DNA of 64,000 nt from QHXQ01 sp038322995 (GTDB lineage Bacteria > Acidobacteriota > Blastocatellia > Pyrinomonadales > Pyrinomonadaceae), in assembly GCA_038322995.1 (NCBI GenBank), contig JBBQGM010000006.1, positions 1 to 64,000 of the forward strand, read 5' to 3'. Shown in pieces: positions 1 to 7,723 of this stretch. The position numbers were made by a program, and so were the translations under genes. Numbering within the stretch: position 1 is the stretch's first letter; every line of letters starts with the position of its first letter. The notes below the pieces were generated by a model that made no database searches, was not told where the DNA came from, and saw nothing but the letters and a program-made list of their open reading frames with translations.

Positions 1-100
1 ATTTAACATTTTTGCGTATTGCTTTTTTCGTTTTGGTTTTTTAAAACAAACCTCTTTTTTATAACCCCAAACCACAAACCCGCATTCCGTAATCATAAAG
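1..100 (+). promoter_or_regulatory. AT-rich leader of dnaJ
   Basis: This stretch is strikingly T/A-rich compared with the GC-rich genes that follow, and it ends at the dnaJ start. It probably holds the dnaJ promoter or the gap after an upstream chaperone gene. I looked for an HspR operator (HAIR, CTTGAGT-N7-ACTCAAG) and did not find one. There is no coding continuation from the left edge. Confidence 0.35.
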
Positions 101-1291
101 ATGGCAAAAGAAGATTACTACAAAGTCCTCGGCATAGAACGCACGGCGAAGCCGGAAGAAATCAAGAAGGCGTACCGCAGGCTGGCGCGCAAGCATCATC
201 CGGACGTGAACCCGGGCGACAAGGCGGCCGAAGAACGCTTCAAGTTGATCACCGAGGCGCACGACGTTTTGTCCGACCCGAAGAAGCGGGGCGTCTATGA
301 TCGCTTCGGGCAGTATTCGGACAACCTCGCCGAGGCGGCGGCGCGCGGGGCTTATCCCGGCGCGGGCGCTGGAGGTGCGGGCAGCGGGCGCAACGCACCG
401 TTCGACTTCACCGGCTTCGATTGGGGCAACGCAAGTACGACGAGCGGCCCAACTGCCGGTGCGAGTGGCGGATCGAGTTTCCGCGACATCTTTGCCGACC
501 TGTTTAGCGGTGGGAAGAGTGAGCGCGAGGTGCCACGCCCGGCACCGCAGCGTGGAGCCGATATAGAGATGCCGCTCGCGCTCTCGTTCGAGGATGCGAT
601 CAACGGCCTGACCGCGAACATCACGGTCAATCGCTCCGAGCAATGTTCGCGCTGCAACGGCGCGGGCGACACGGGCGGCGCGCCCATCACCTGTCCGACG
701 TGCAAAGGCGCGGGTCAAGTGCAACGCGCGGGCGGACGTTTGCGGTTCGCGCAGGAGTGTCCCGATTGCGGTGGCGCGGGCAAGCGCCGGCCGCCGTGCC
801 CGGTCTGTCATGGTCAAGGTACAGTGCCGAAGAGTGAGCCGGTGAAGGTGCGCATACCGGCGGGCGTGGATACAGGCTCGCGCGTGAGCGTGAAGGGCAA
901 AGGACAAGGCGGGCGTATGGGTGGGCCGCCGGGTGATCTGATCATCATCACAAATGTGGGGCCGCATGCATACTTCAAACGCAAGGGCGATAACATCTAC
1001 GTGACCGTGCCGTTGACCGTGCCCGAAGCTGCGCTCGGCGCGCGGATCGAAGTGCCGACCGTCGCGGGCAAGGCGCAACTGCGCGTCCCGCCCGGCACGC
1101 AGTCCGGGCAAAAGTTTCGTCTGCGTGAACGCGGCGCACCCAGTTTGCGTAACCCGCAAGCGCGCGGCGATCAGTTCGTCGAAGTGCAGGTCACACTGCC
1201 GAAAATTATCTCGGAAGAGACGAAAGAACTCTTAAAACGCTACGCGCAACTCAACGCCGACAACCCGCGCGTGGCAATGGGACTGGAGTAA
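101..1291 (+). CDS. dnaJ: Chaperone DnaJ (type I, Hsp40)
   Basis: This is a 396-residue cytosolic co-chaperone that delivers unfolded clients to DnaK and stimulates its ATPase. The J domain occupies about residues 1-70 with the HPD motif at 33-35. A Gly/Phe-rich and Ala-rich linker follows. Four CxxCxGxG zinc repeats lie between about residues 182 and 240 (CSRCNGAG, CPTCKGAG, CPDCGGAG, CPVCHGQG), and then the DnaJ C-terminal substrate domain. The length is typical of full DnaJ rather than of CbpA. The HspR-like repressor gene lies 66 bp downstream, the arrangement seen in dnaK-grpE-dnaJ-hspR heat-shock operons, so dnaK and grpE may lie to the left of the window. That last point is inference. 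Confidence 0.95.
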   Translation: MAKEDYYKVLGIERTAKPEEIKKAYRRLARKHHPDVNPGDKAAEERFKLITEAHDVLSDPKKRGVYDRFGQYSDNLAEAAARGAYPGAGAGGAGSGRNAPFDFTGFDWGNASTTSGPTAGASGGSSFRDIFADLFSGGKSEREVPRPAPQRGADIEMPLALSFEDAINGLTANITVNRSEQCSRCNGAGDTGGAPITCPTCKGAGQVQRAGGRLRFAQECPDCGGAGKRRPPCPVCHGQGTVPKSEPVKVRIPAGVDTGSRVSVKGKGQGGRMGGPPGDLIIITNVGPHAYFKRKGDNIYVTVPLTVPEAALGARIEVPTVAGKAQLRVPPGTQSGQKFRLRERGAPSLRNPQARGDQFVEVQVTLPKIISEETKELLKRYAQLNADNPRVAMGLE

Positions 1292-1350
1292 TTTTAGATT
1301 TGCGATTGAAAGCACCGGCCGGATCACGTAAAGCGCAAATCTAAAATCTA
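1292..1350. repeat. Intergenic palindrome, word family D
   Basis: An imperfect inverted repeat fills the gap between dnaJ and hspR. The 13-base arms ttttagatttgcg (1292-1304) and cgcaaatctaaaa (1334-1346) are perfectly complementary, and a second copy of the word follows on the right side. The centre is GC-rich (caccggccgg). It could form an RNA hairpin between the two genes, but it has no terminator T-run. It is built like the other word palindromes in this window. Confidence 0.8.
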
Positions 1351-1357
1351 AACTCTT

Positions 1358-1753
1358 ATGAAGCGTAAAGGACGCACATATACGATCAGCGCGGTGGCGA
1401 CGCAGTACGAGATTCACCCGCAGACTTTGCGGCTCTACGAGCGCGAGGGGCTGTTAGCACCGTCGCGTTCCGAGGGCAACACGCGCCTGTACACGGACGC
1501 CGATCTCGAACGGCTCGAAGTGATCCTTAGTTTGACGCGCGACTTGGGCGTTAACCTCGCGGGCGTCGAGATCATCCTCAACATGCGCGAGAAGATGGAC
1601 GCGATGCAGCGCGAGTTCGAGCGTTTCTTCGCTTACCTGCAACAGCACACAGAAGAGTTCTCTCAATTCACCGACCTGCCCAAACCTGCCGAGGGCGCGC
1701 TCGTGCGCGTCACGCGCACCGCCACCATCCTCCGCCGCCGTTCATCGAATTAG
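1358..1753 (+). CDS. hspR: MerR-family transcriptional regulator, HspR-like
   Basis: This 131-residue protein has an N-terminal MerR winged helix-turn-helix (about residues 8-75; YEIHPQTLRLYEREGLLAPSR is the recognition part) followed by a coiled-coil region. In HspR proteins this domain represses chaperone operons, with DnaK as co-repressor. Its position directly behind dnaJ supports HspR over other MerR members. No metal-binding cysteine cluster typical of metal-sensing MerR proteins is visible. The gene starts at the ATG at 1358; the palindrome just upstream leaves little room for a separate promoter, so co-transcription with dnaJ is likely. Confidence 0.85.
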   Translation: MKRKGRTYTISAVATQYEIHPQTLRLYEREGLLAPSRSEGNTRLYTDADLERLEVILSLTRDLGVNLAGVEIILNMREKMDAMQREFERFFAYLQQHTEEFSQFTDLPKPAEGALVRVTRTATILRRRSSN

Positions 1754-2044
1754 TCCGCTTGCGCTGTCGGCGCGTGCTGCTGCCGGCACACTTAAAGCCG
1801 CTCGCAGTTGCTAAAGAATGCTTGTCTATGTCTGCGGCGGGTGCTATAAAGTGCACACCTTGTCAGCAGATTGGCTGACGCTTGCGCCTCATGCCTTGCA
1901 ACCGCGCAGTGTCAGCGCATCACTTAACTTTCAGCGTACTCAGGTTGGTTAGCGTAGCTGCTTAATTTCGCTTACGCTTGCGCGTCTTCACCACACGCGC
2001 AGGCTCTGGCGCAGGTTCTCACCATCATTAAGGAGTAACAGATC
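1754..2044. other. Intergenic gap before TonB receptor 1
   Basis: About 290 bases without a supportable gene. The only clear signal is a good ribosome-binding site (aaggagtaac) about nine bases before the ATG at 2045. Promoter elements could not be assigned with confidence. Confidence 0.5.
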
Positions 2045-5000
2045 ATGCACTGCCTCATGAGCACACGTACACGCGAGCTTTCTTTTCACCTCTGCGCCGT
2101 CGCACTGTGCCTCTTGTCTGCTTGCGGCGTGGCCCGCGCCCAAGACCTCGACGATGTCACGATCAGCGGTCAGGTCATGGATCAGACCGGCGCGCTCATC
2201 CCCGGCGCGAACGTAATCGCCTTGCTCACCACTACGAACGTCACCCGTACTGTTGTGACCGACGCCGCCGGCCGTTACCGGCTAGTCGAACTTGCGCCGG
2301 GCGCGTACACCGTCAGCGCGACGAGTCAGGGCTTCGCCGTCGCGGCCCGCACCGGGCTGGTGGCCGTTGCTGGCCAAAACGTGCGGCTCGACTTTGTGCT
2401 GTGGCCGGCGGGCGTGACCGCCGAGCAGACAATCGTCAGCGACGCGGACGCAGGCGCGTTGGACACGACCCGCACCGTCGTCGGCGGCACGATCACGCGC
2501 GAGGAGGTCGAGAGTTTGCCCATCGTCGCACGCGCGCCGCTCGACCTCGTCCTTACGCTGCCGGGCGTGACCGAAGAACCGCTCTCGACGCGCGACGCGG
2601 CCGAGGATCGCAGTCGCTTCGCGCGCACCGCGCCAGAAGAGGCCGGCACGTTCGCGCTCGCAGGCGGCGCGGCTTACTCGAACAACTTCACGATTGACGG
2701 TCTCGACAACAACGACGACCGCGCCGCTCGCGAACGTTTTCAACCATCGCTCGAAGCGGTGGCGGAAGTGCAGGTCATCACGAATCAATTCTCCGCCGAA
2801 TACGGCCGCGCCTCCGGCGGCCGCATCAACTTACGCACGCGCACCGGCGCAAAAGATTTGCACGGGCGCGCGTTCGATTTCTTTCGCGACGAAGCCCTCA
2901 ACGCCAACAGTTTTTTCAACAATGCGCGCGGCCTGAAACGGCTGCCGTTGCAACAACACAATCCCGGCTTCACGCTCGGCGGCCCGCTCGCGGTCAAACA
3001 ACTTTTCGGCGCGCACGCTGCGCGCGCCCCGCGCAGTTTTTTCTTTACCGCTTACGAGTACAACACGCTGCTCGACACGACGCTGATCGATACGCTTGTG
3101 CCCGTGCAAACTAACCCGCGCTTCCCGCTCCCGTCGCCTACTACGCTCGCGGGTCGCCGCCCTGAAAGTTCCATCACCGCGCCGAATCAACCGGCCGAAC
3201 TCGCGCCTTACGTGGTGCCCGTCAGTACGCCCTTGCGCGCGCACACGCTGACCGTGCGGCTCGACCACAACTTCACGGCCGCGCACAATGGCGCGCTGCT
3301 CTGGCAACTTGGCCGCTCGCGCAACCTGCGCCAGTTCGGCGGCGGCGCACGGCTCGCGGACGCCCTGCAAGGCCGCACGCGCGACACCGACGCGCTCGCC
3401 TATTCCGACAACTTCGTCTTCTCCGCCCGCGCGGTCAACCAACTTCGCGCGCAAATCTCGCGCCTCACACCGGCCGTCAAAACACGCGCGATGGACGCGC
3501 GCCCCGTCGTGCTGCTCACGCTGGCCGATCCGTTACCTGACGCCGACCCGGCGAATCGTTCGGGCACACTCGTCGCCGGTTCGTCCACCACCGGCGCGAG
3601 CGACCGGCGCGAAGCGCGCTGGCAATTGCAGGACGCGCTCACGCTTGTCGGCGGCCCGCACAGTCTCAAACTCGGCGGCGACCTACAGCGCATCCGCTCG
3701 ACGTTTATCGATCTGGCCGACGTCACCGGCACGTACAACTTCGCCAGCGCCAGCGACTTTCTCGCTAACACGCCCAATCGCTTCCGCCAACGCTTCAACA
3801 CCGAGTCAACGCAACAGAACACATACGCGGGTCTCTTCGCGCAAGACGAATGGCGCGTGCGGCCAAATTTAGTCTTGAGTTTCGGCCTACGCTACGAGCG
3901 CGAGACGATCCTACGAGATCATAACAACTTTGCGCCGCGGCTTGCGCTCGCCTACGATCCGCGCGGCACAGGCCAGATGGTCGTGCGGCTCGGCGCGGGC
4001 GTCTTCTACAACCGTGTCCTGCTCCGCACCATTGACGACTTCACGCTCGGTCAAGCGCGCGTCCTCTTCGACACAAACGCGCTCATTGATCCCACCACCG
4101 GCCGCGCCCTGACCGACGCCCAACGCCGCGCCTTTATCGCCGCGCATCTGAGTTTCCCGCAGCCGCTCAACGCTGCCAGCCCCGTCGTCCAACAGTTCGG
4201 CACAGTGGAGACCAATTTCGCGCGGCGGCTTGATCCCGCTTTGCGCATTCCTGAAAGCTATCAGGCGAACGTCGGCTTCGAGCGCGCGCTCGGGCGCGGC
4301 TTCGTCCTTGAGGCCAACTACACGTTCAACCGCACCGCGCATCTCTGGCGCGAGTTCAACGCGAATGCCCCGCGTCTGCCACGCGGCTACGCCAATTTCA
4401 CGGCCTACCTGTCCACGCGCGACTTCGCCAACTTCCGCGACTTGACCGGCACGCGTCCGCTCTACAACGCTGCCGCCGCTGGCGAGCTTGTGCGCTTCAA
4501 CCTTGCGCCCTTCGATCCGAACAACACGGACGCGATCACACGCATGAACGAAGCGAGCGTGCCCGTCACAATTTTTAATCTCAACAGCATCAACTCAACG
4601 ACCACGCTCAACGCCGCGCTCGCCGCGCTGAACGATCTGCGGCCCGAGCCGGCGCGCACAGAGATTGAGCAGTTGGCCGCAATCGGCAACAGCTTTTATC
4701 ACGGCTTCACTGTTGAAGCGCGCCGTCGCTTCGGCCAAGTGACCGGCAACTTCGCGCTCTCGCTGCGCGCCGCCTACACCTTGTCGCGCCTGCTTGACGA
4801 CGGCATCGTCAACACGTCCGACGCGCTGCGCCCTGGCGACTTTCGCGCTGAGCGGGCGCGTAGTCTGCTCGACCGTCGCCACCGTTTCGTGCTGTCCGGC
4901 GTCTGCGCTCTGCCACCCGCGCTCATGCGCCTGCGCCTCGCGCCCATCCTGCGGCTCGCGTCGGGCGCGCCCTTCAATCTCTCGCTTGGCGTAGATCGCA

Positions 5001-5419
5001 ATCTTGACGACGTGGACAACGACCGGCCCGTCTTCAACGGTGATCCGCATCTGCTCCACGCCCGCCAAAGCAACGAACCGCTGGCCCCGGCCTTGCTCGC
5101 CGCACTGTCGCTGCCGACCATCGGCCAATCCGGCAACCTGCCGCGCAACGCCGGCCTCGGCCCCGCGCTCTTTCTCTTCGACCTCAATCTCACGCGCGAG
5201 TTTCGCCTGCGCGAGCATCTGCGGCTGCGCCCGTCAGTTGAATTCGACAACGTGCTCAACAAGACGGTCTTTACTTTCGGCGCAGAGTTTATAAACTTCA
5301 ACTCATTGCGCCCGAACGCGCCGGCCGAACAGCGCCAATCGTTCGCTGATTCGTTCCTCGTGCCCACGCGCACGTTGCGCCCGCGCAGCGTCAGACTTGG
5401 CGTGCGCTTCGATTTCTGA
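2045..5419 (+). CDS. Oar-like TonB-dependent receptor with N-terminal carboxypeptidase-regulatory-like domain
   Basis: This is a 1124-residue outer-membrane protein. A signal peptide (hydrophobic run ending LLSACGVARAQ) precedes a carboxypeptidase-regulatory-like beta domain (about residues 38-110: GQVMDQTGALIPGANV through AGAYTVS-type strands), then a plug-like segment (about 130-260, with FTIDGLDNND and INLRTRTGAKDLHG) and a long beta-barrel ending in Phe (VRLGVRFDF), as outer-membrane proteins usually do. Such receptors are abundant in Acidobacteria and are thought to import large substrates with energy from TonB-ExbBD. No substrate can be named. A gene of the same type lies at 35.2-38.3 kb. 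A clear SD precedes the ATG. The gene stands alone. Confidence 0.9.
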   Translation: MHCLMSTRTRELSFHLCAVALCLLSACGVARAQDLDDVTISGQVMDQTGALIPGANVIALLTTTNVTRTVVTDAAGRYRLVELAPGAYTVSATSQGFAVAARTGLVAVAGQNVRLDFVLWPAGVTAEQTIVSDADAGALDTTRTVVGGTITREEVESLPIVARAPLDLVLTLPGVTEEPLSTRDAAEDRSRFARTAPEEAGTFALAGGAAYSNNFTIDGLDNNDDRAARERFQPSLEAVAEVQVITNQFSAEYGRASGGRINLRTRTGAKDLHGRAFDFFRDEALNANSFFNNARGLKRLPLQQHNPGFTLGGPLAVKQLFGAHAARAPRSFFFTAYEYNTLLDTTLIDTLVPVQTNPRFPLPSPTTLAGRRPESSITAPNQPAELAPYVVPVSTPLRAHTLTVRLDHNFTAAHNGALLWQLGRSRNLRQFGGGARLADALQGRTRDTDALAYSDNFVFSARAVNQLRAQISRLTPAVKTRAMDARPVVLLTLADPLPDADPANRSGTLVAGSSTTGASDRREARWQLQDALTLVGGPHSLKLGGDLQRIRSTFIDLADVTGTYNFASASDFLANTPNRFRQRFNTESTQQNTYAGLFAQDEWRVRPNLVLSFGLRYERETILRDHNNFAPRLALAYDPRGTGQMVVRLGAGVFYNRVLLRTIDDFTLGQARVLFDTNALIDPTTGRALTDAQRRAFIAAHLSFPQPLNAASPVVQQFGTVETNFARRLDPALRIPESYQANVGFERALGRGFVLEANYTFNRTAHLWREFNANAPRLPRGYANFTAYLSTRDFANFRDLTGTRPLYNAAAAGELVRFNLAPFDPNNTDAITRMNEASVPVTIFNLNSINSTTTLNAALAALNDLRPEPARTEIEQLAAIGNSFYHGFTVEARRRFGQVTGNFALSLRAAYTLSRLLDDGIVNTSDALRPGDFRAERARSLLDRRHRFVLSGVCALPPALMRLRLAPILRLASGAPFNLSLGVDRNLDDVDNDRPVFNGDPHLLHARQSNEPLAPALLAALSLPTIGQSGNLPRNAGLGPALFLFDLNLTREFRLREHLRLRPSVEFDNVLNKTVFTFGAEFINFNSLRPNAPAEQRQSFADSFLVPTRTLRPRSVRLGVRFDF

Positions 5420-5432
5420 CGCAACTGCGCCA

Positions 5433-5495
5433 TCACAAAAACACGAAACACGAAGAGTCGCAAGCATGCTCTTCGTGGCCTTCATGTCTTGGTGG
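5433..5495. repeat. Intergenic palindrome, word family A (cacgaa type, degenerate)
   Basis: An imperfect inverted repeat sits between the convergent TonB receptor and HD-GYP genes. The left arm reads cacaaaaacacgaaacacga then agag. The right arm starts ctcttcgtggccttcatg and ends tcttggtg. The inner ten bases pair perfectly and the outer parts are degenerate. It may serve as a bidirectional terminator. The word is the same as in the larger palindromes near 19.3, 27.9 and 45.7 kb. Confidence 0.6.
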
Positions 5496-5503
5496 TTGAT
5501 TAC

Positions 5504-6172
5504 TTAGCCGGTGTGTGTATCCAGAAAGGCTTCGAGGACGCGCGGGTCAAACTGTTTGCCGGCGTGGGCGCGCAGTTCCGTGACTGCGGCGGCGTGTGTG
5601 AGCGGCCGGTTGTAGGGGCGTTCGGCGACCATCGCGTCGTAGGTGTCGGCGACCTGCACGATGCGCGCCATGAGCGGGATGTCCGCGCCGCCGAGTTGGT
5701 GTGGATAGCCGCGCCCGTCCCAGCGTTCGTGATGGTGTTGGGTGCGGACGCGCAACTCAGTCGGCAAGTTGAAATAAGAGGCCAGGAGCGAGCCGAACGA
5801 AGGATGCAAGTTTAGGATGCGCTTTTCGATGCGGGTCGGGCGACGCGGACGATTCAAGATCGCTTCGGGCACGAACAGCTTGCCGATGTCGTGCAGCATC
5901 GCTGTCTGCGCGAGTTGGCGGAGGCGTGTGTCGTCGAAGCCGTAGGCGCGGCCCATCGGGCGGGCATAACGCACCACACGCACGCAATGTGCATAAGTAG
6001 AAGGCCGCGCCAATTTCAGGCGTTGAATCAACGCGGGCGCACCGTCGCGCTGATGGCGTTGCCCGGCAGCTTTCAGGCGGGCGCACAGGCGTTGCAGATG
6101 ACCGGCCCAACCGCAGTCGAGTAAGCGGACGGTGGCGGCGACATCGGCGTTCAAACAAAGCTCCTCTTGCAT
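5504..6172 (-). CDS. HD-GYP domain protein (predicted cyclic-di-GMP phosphodiesterase)
   Basis: This 222-residue protein carries an HD-GYP domain: His62 in the first helix, His94-Asp95 in MLHDIGKLF, and HHERWDGRGYP at residues 147-157, followed by ARIVQVADTYDAM. HD-GYP proteins hydrolyse c-di-GMP to GMP through a metal centre. No receiver or other sensor domain is recognisable in the short N-terminus. I chose the start at 6172 because the strong site ggaggag lies just before it; longer readings begin inside non-conserved sequence. The gene converges with TonB receptor 1 and diverges from the DUF4388 gene. Confidence 0.85.
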   Translation of the reverse strand: MQEELCLNADVAATVRLLDCGWAGHLQRLCARLKAAGQRHQRDGAPALIQRLKLARPSTYAHCVRVVRYARPMGRAYGFDDTRLRQLAQTAMLHDIGKLFVPEAILNRPRRPTRIEKRILNLHPSFGSLLASYFNLPTELRVRTQHHHERWDGRGYPHQLGGADIPLMARIVQVADTYDAMVAERPYNRPLTHAAAVTELRAHAGKQFDPRVLEAFLDTHTG

Positions 6173-6644
6173 GCTTACGCTCTCCTCCGGGTCTGTAGTT
6201 TGCTCGCAGCCCGCGCATTGTCCTCGTTCGTGACCAGACAAGCTGCGCGCTCGGCGAGCGTAGCTCAAAGCTAAACCATCGGGGTTTAGCAGTCACCGTT
6301 TTGGGGGTTGGTTACTTGCACCCGTGTAACTGCATGCGACGTGCCATGTTTCCTCGCTGCAACACGCTGGCAGACGTGGGGCGACGCAGGCCCGTTGCCG
6401 GCGCACAGCATAAAACTTAACACGCTTATGCACTAGCTTTGTGGTGCTTGAGTTGCGACAGCGCGTTACGTCGCGGGCAAGTTTGGTCGTTAGTACGTTA
6501 CCGCACCACACATTGCGCCGGACGCACAGAGTCATACTAAATCGTGTTGCCGCATGGACGTTTTTGTTGCCGCGCCGGGCGATGCACAGGTCGTATGCTA
6601 AACTCGCAACGCGGCCGGGACAGACTCCAACACGAGCGAAACTG
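6173..6644. other. Divergent intergenic region with a perfect hairpin
   Basis: About 470 bases separate two divergent signalling genes and should contain both promoters. The clear element is gctaaacc-atcgg-ggtttagc (6270-6290), an 8-bp perfect stem in the predicted leader of the HD-GYP mRNA. No open reading frame here has protein-like composition. Confidence 0.45.
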
Positions 6645-7358
6645 ATGGCGGACGTGCAGGCAGACAAGACTTATAACGAGGCGGTCGAGACGGCGCTGCT
6701 CGACGTTGAGCTGTTCCTCAAATATCAAGCTCCGCAACGCGCGCTCGCGCGGCTGCAAGAGGCGCTCAGACAACACCCACACTCGCTCAAGTTGCGTGAG
6801 AAACTGCGCGAGGTCGCGCAAACGAACCAGCAACCGGAGGAAGCCGCGCGCCAGTGTCTCGCGCTCGTCGAGCTTTACCTCACGCGCGAAGATCACGACT
6901 CGGCGCACGAGCGCCTACTTGAAGCCAAACAACTCGATGCCCGCGTCAACATCGCCGCCGGGCTTGAAGCGATCCGCCGCGCTCGCCGCCCCGATTTGCA
7001 ACCGGCCGCGACGGCCGGGCCTGCACAACCGGCGCGCGCTGTCACCTTTGCTGGCGACCTGGCCGTCATCAGCATCTTCGACGCCGTCCAGGTGCTTGAG
7101 AACGCGCGCTTGACCGGCGCGCTCGTCGTCAGCAGCAGCGAAGCATTAAGCCGCGTACACTTCAACGACGGGCGCATCGTCGGCGCGGAGAGCGGGCCCA
7201 TCAGTGCGCACGCGGCCCTGCGCATTGCCCTCTCGCTCACCGACGGCGCATTCGACTTCGAGCGCGCCGCCCAACCCTTCCCCATCACCATCCAAGCCCA
7301 CAGCAACACCAACCTGCTGCTTGACACGTTGCGCGAACTGGACGAAGAAAAAATGTGA
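6645..7358 (+). CDS. TPR-like protein with C-terminal DUF4388 domain
   Basis: The protein has about 237 residues. Residues 1-110 form TPR-like helices (YNEAVETALLDVELFLKYQAPQRALARLQEAL). The C-terminal half matches DUF4388 (from about residue 128: FAGDLAVISIFDAVQVLENARLTGALVV, then FNDGRIVGAESG and GAFDFERA). DUF4388 is a PATAN-type module found in signalling proteins of Acidobacteria, Myxobacteria and Deinococci, where it probably mediates protein contacts. I put the start at ATG 6645, where conserved-looking sequence begins; an in-frame ATG further upstream is possible and no strong SD decides it. Confidence 0.7.
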   Translation: MADVQADKTYNEAVETALLDVELFLKYQAPQRALARLQEALRQHPHSLKLREKLREVAQTNQQPEEAARQCLALVELYLTREDHDSAHERLLEAKQLDARVNIAAGLEAIRRARRPDLQPAATAGPAQPARAVTFAGDLAVISIFDAVQVLENARLTGALVVSSSEALSRVHFNDGRIVGAESGPISAHAALRIALSLTDGAFDFERAAQPFPITIQAHSNTNLLLDTLRELDEEKM

Positions 7359-7377
7359 CGGAAAATAGTGGGCAATT

Positions 7378-7415
7378 GCGCGGGCAAAAGTTGTGCGCCC
7401 AACTTTTGCCCGCGC
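7378..7415. terminator. Strong hairpin between convergent genes
   Basis: The stem gcgcgggcaaaagtt pairs perfectly over 15 bases with aacttttgcccgcgc around an eight-base loop. It lies 20 bases after the DUF4388 stop and between convergent genes, so a bidirectional transcription stop is likely. No T-run follows. Confidence 0.65.
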
Positions 7416-7491
7416 ATATGAGTTGAATCAAGCTGTGCGCTTACCGGCAACACGAGTTGTTAGCCCATGTGCGCCGGTTACCTACAGGACT

Positions 7492-7710
7492 TCACTTTAT
7501 TTCTATCGTCCATTGTTTTGTATTGATCGGCCAGTTGAGTACTTCGTGCTTCGTCTCGTTGTCCGTAACCACGATCCGCTGGAAAGGCTCGGTGTTTGGC
7601 TCGGGAGCGACAACGAACTTTGTCCCTGCTTGTGCAGTTTGTCCGTAGGAAGCGGGCAGGTGGATCGTGACCATCTGCGCGCCGCCGTCAAGGATAATAG
7701 GTTCCGGCAT
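7492..7710 (-). CDS. Small protein of unknown function
   Basis: This 72-residue protein begins MPEPIILDGGAQMVTIHLP. I do not recognise the family. The composition is beta-strand-like, with no membrane segment or cysteines. The start at 7710 is preceded by a good site (aaagga), and it lies 13 bases after the stop of the kinase-TPR gene, so it is probably the last gene of the sigma-kinase operon. A role with the kinase is only suggested by position. Confidence 0.6.
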   Translation of the reverse strand: MPEPIILDGGAQMVTIHLPASYGQTAQAGTKFVVAPEPNTEPFQRIVVTDNETKHEVLNWPINTKQWTIEIK

Positions 7711-7723
7711 GTCTGTGTTCCTT

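Noticed and set aside
1..100. HspR operator before dnaJ
   Set aside because: No CTTGAGT-N7-ACTCAAG-type site was found in the visible leader.
59..1159. 366-residue open frame opposite dnaJ
   Set aside because: Arg/Ala/His-rich shadow of a well-defined dnaJ gene.
6241..6290. c-di-GMP riboswitch upstream of the HD-GYP gene
   Set aside because: A hairpin is present, but the conserved GEMM core and tetraloop receptor could not be found.
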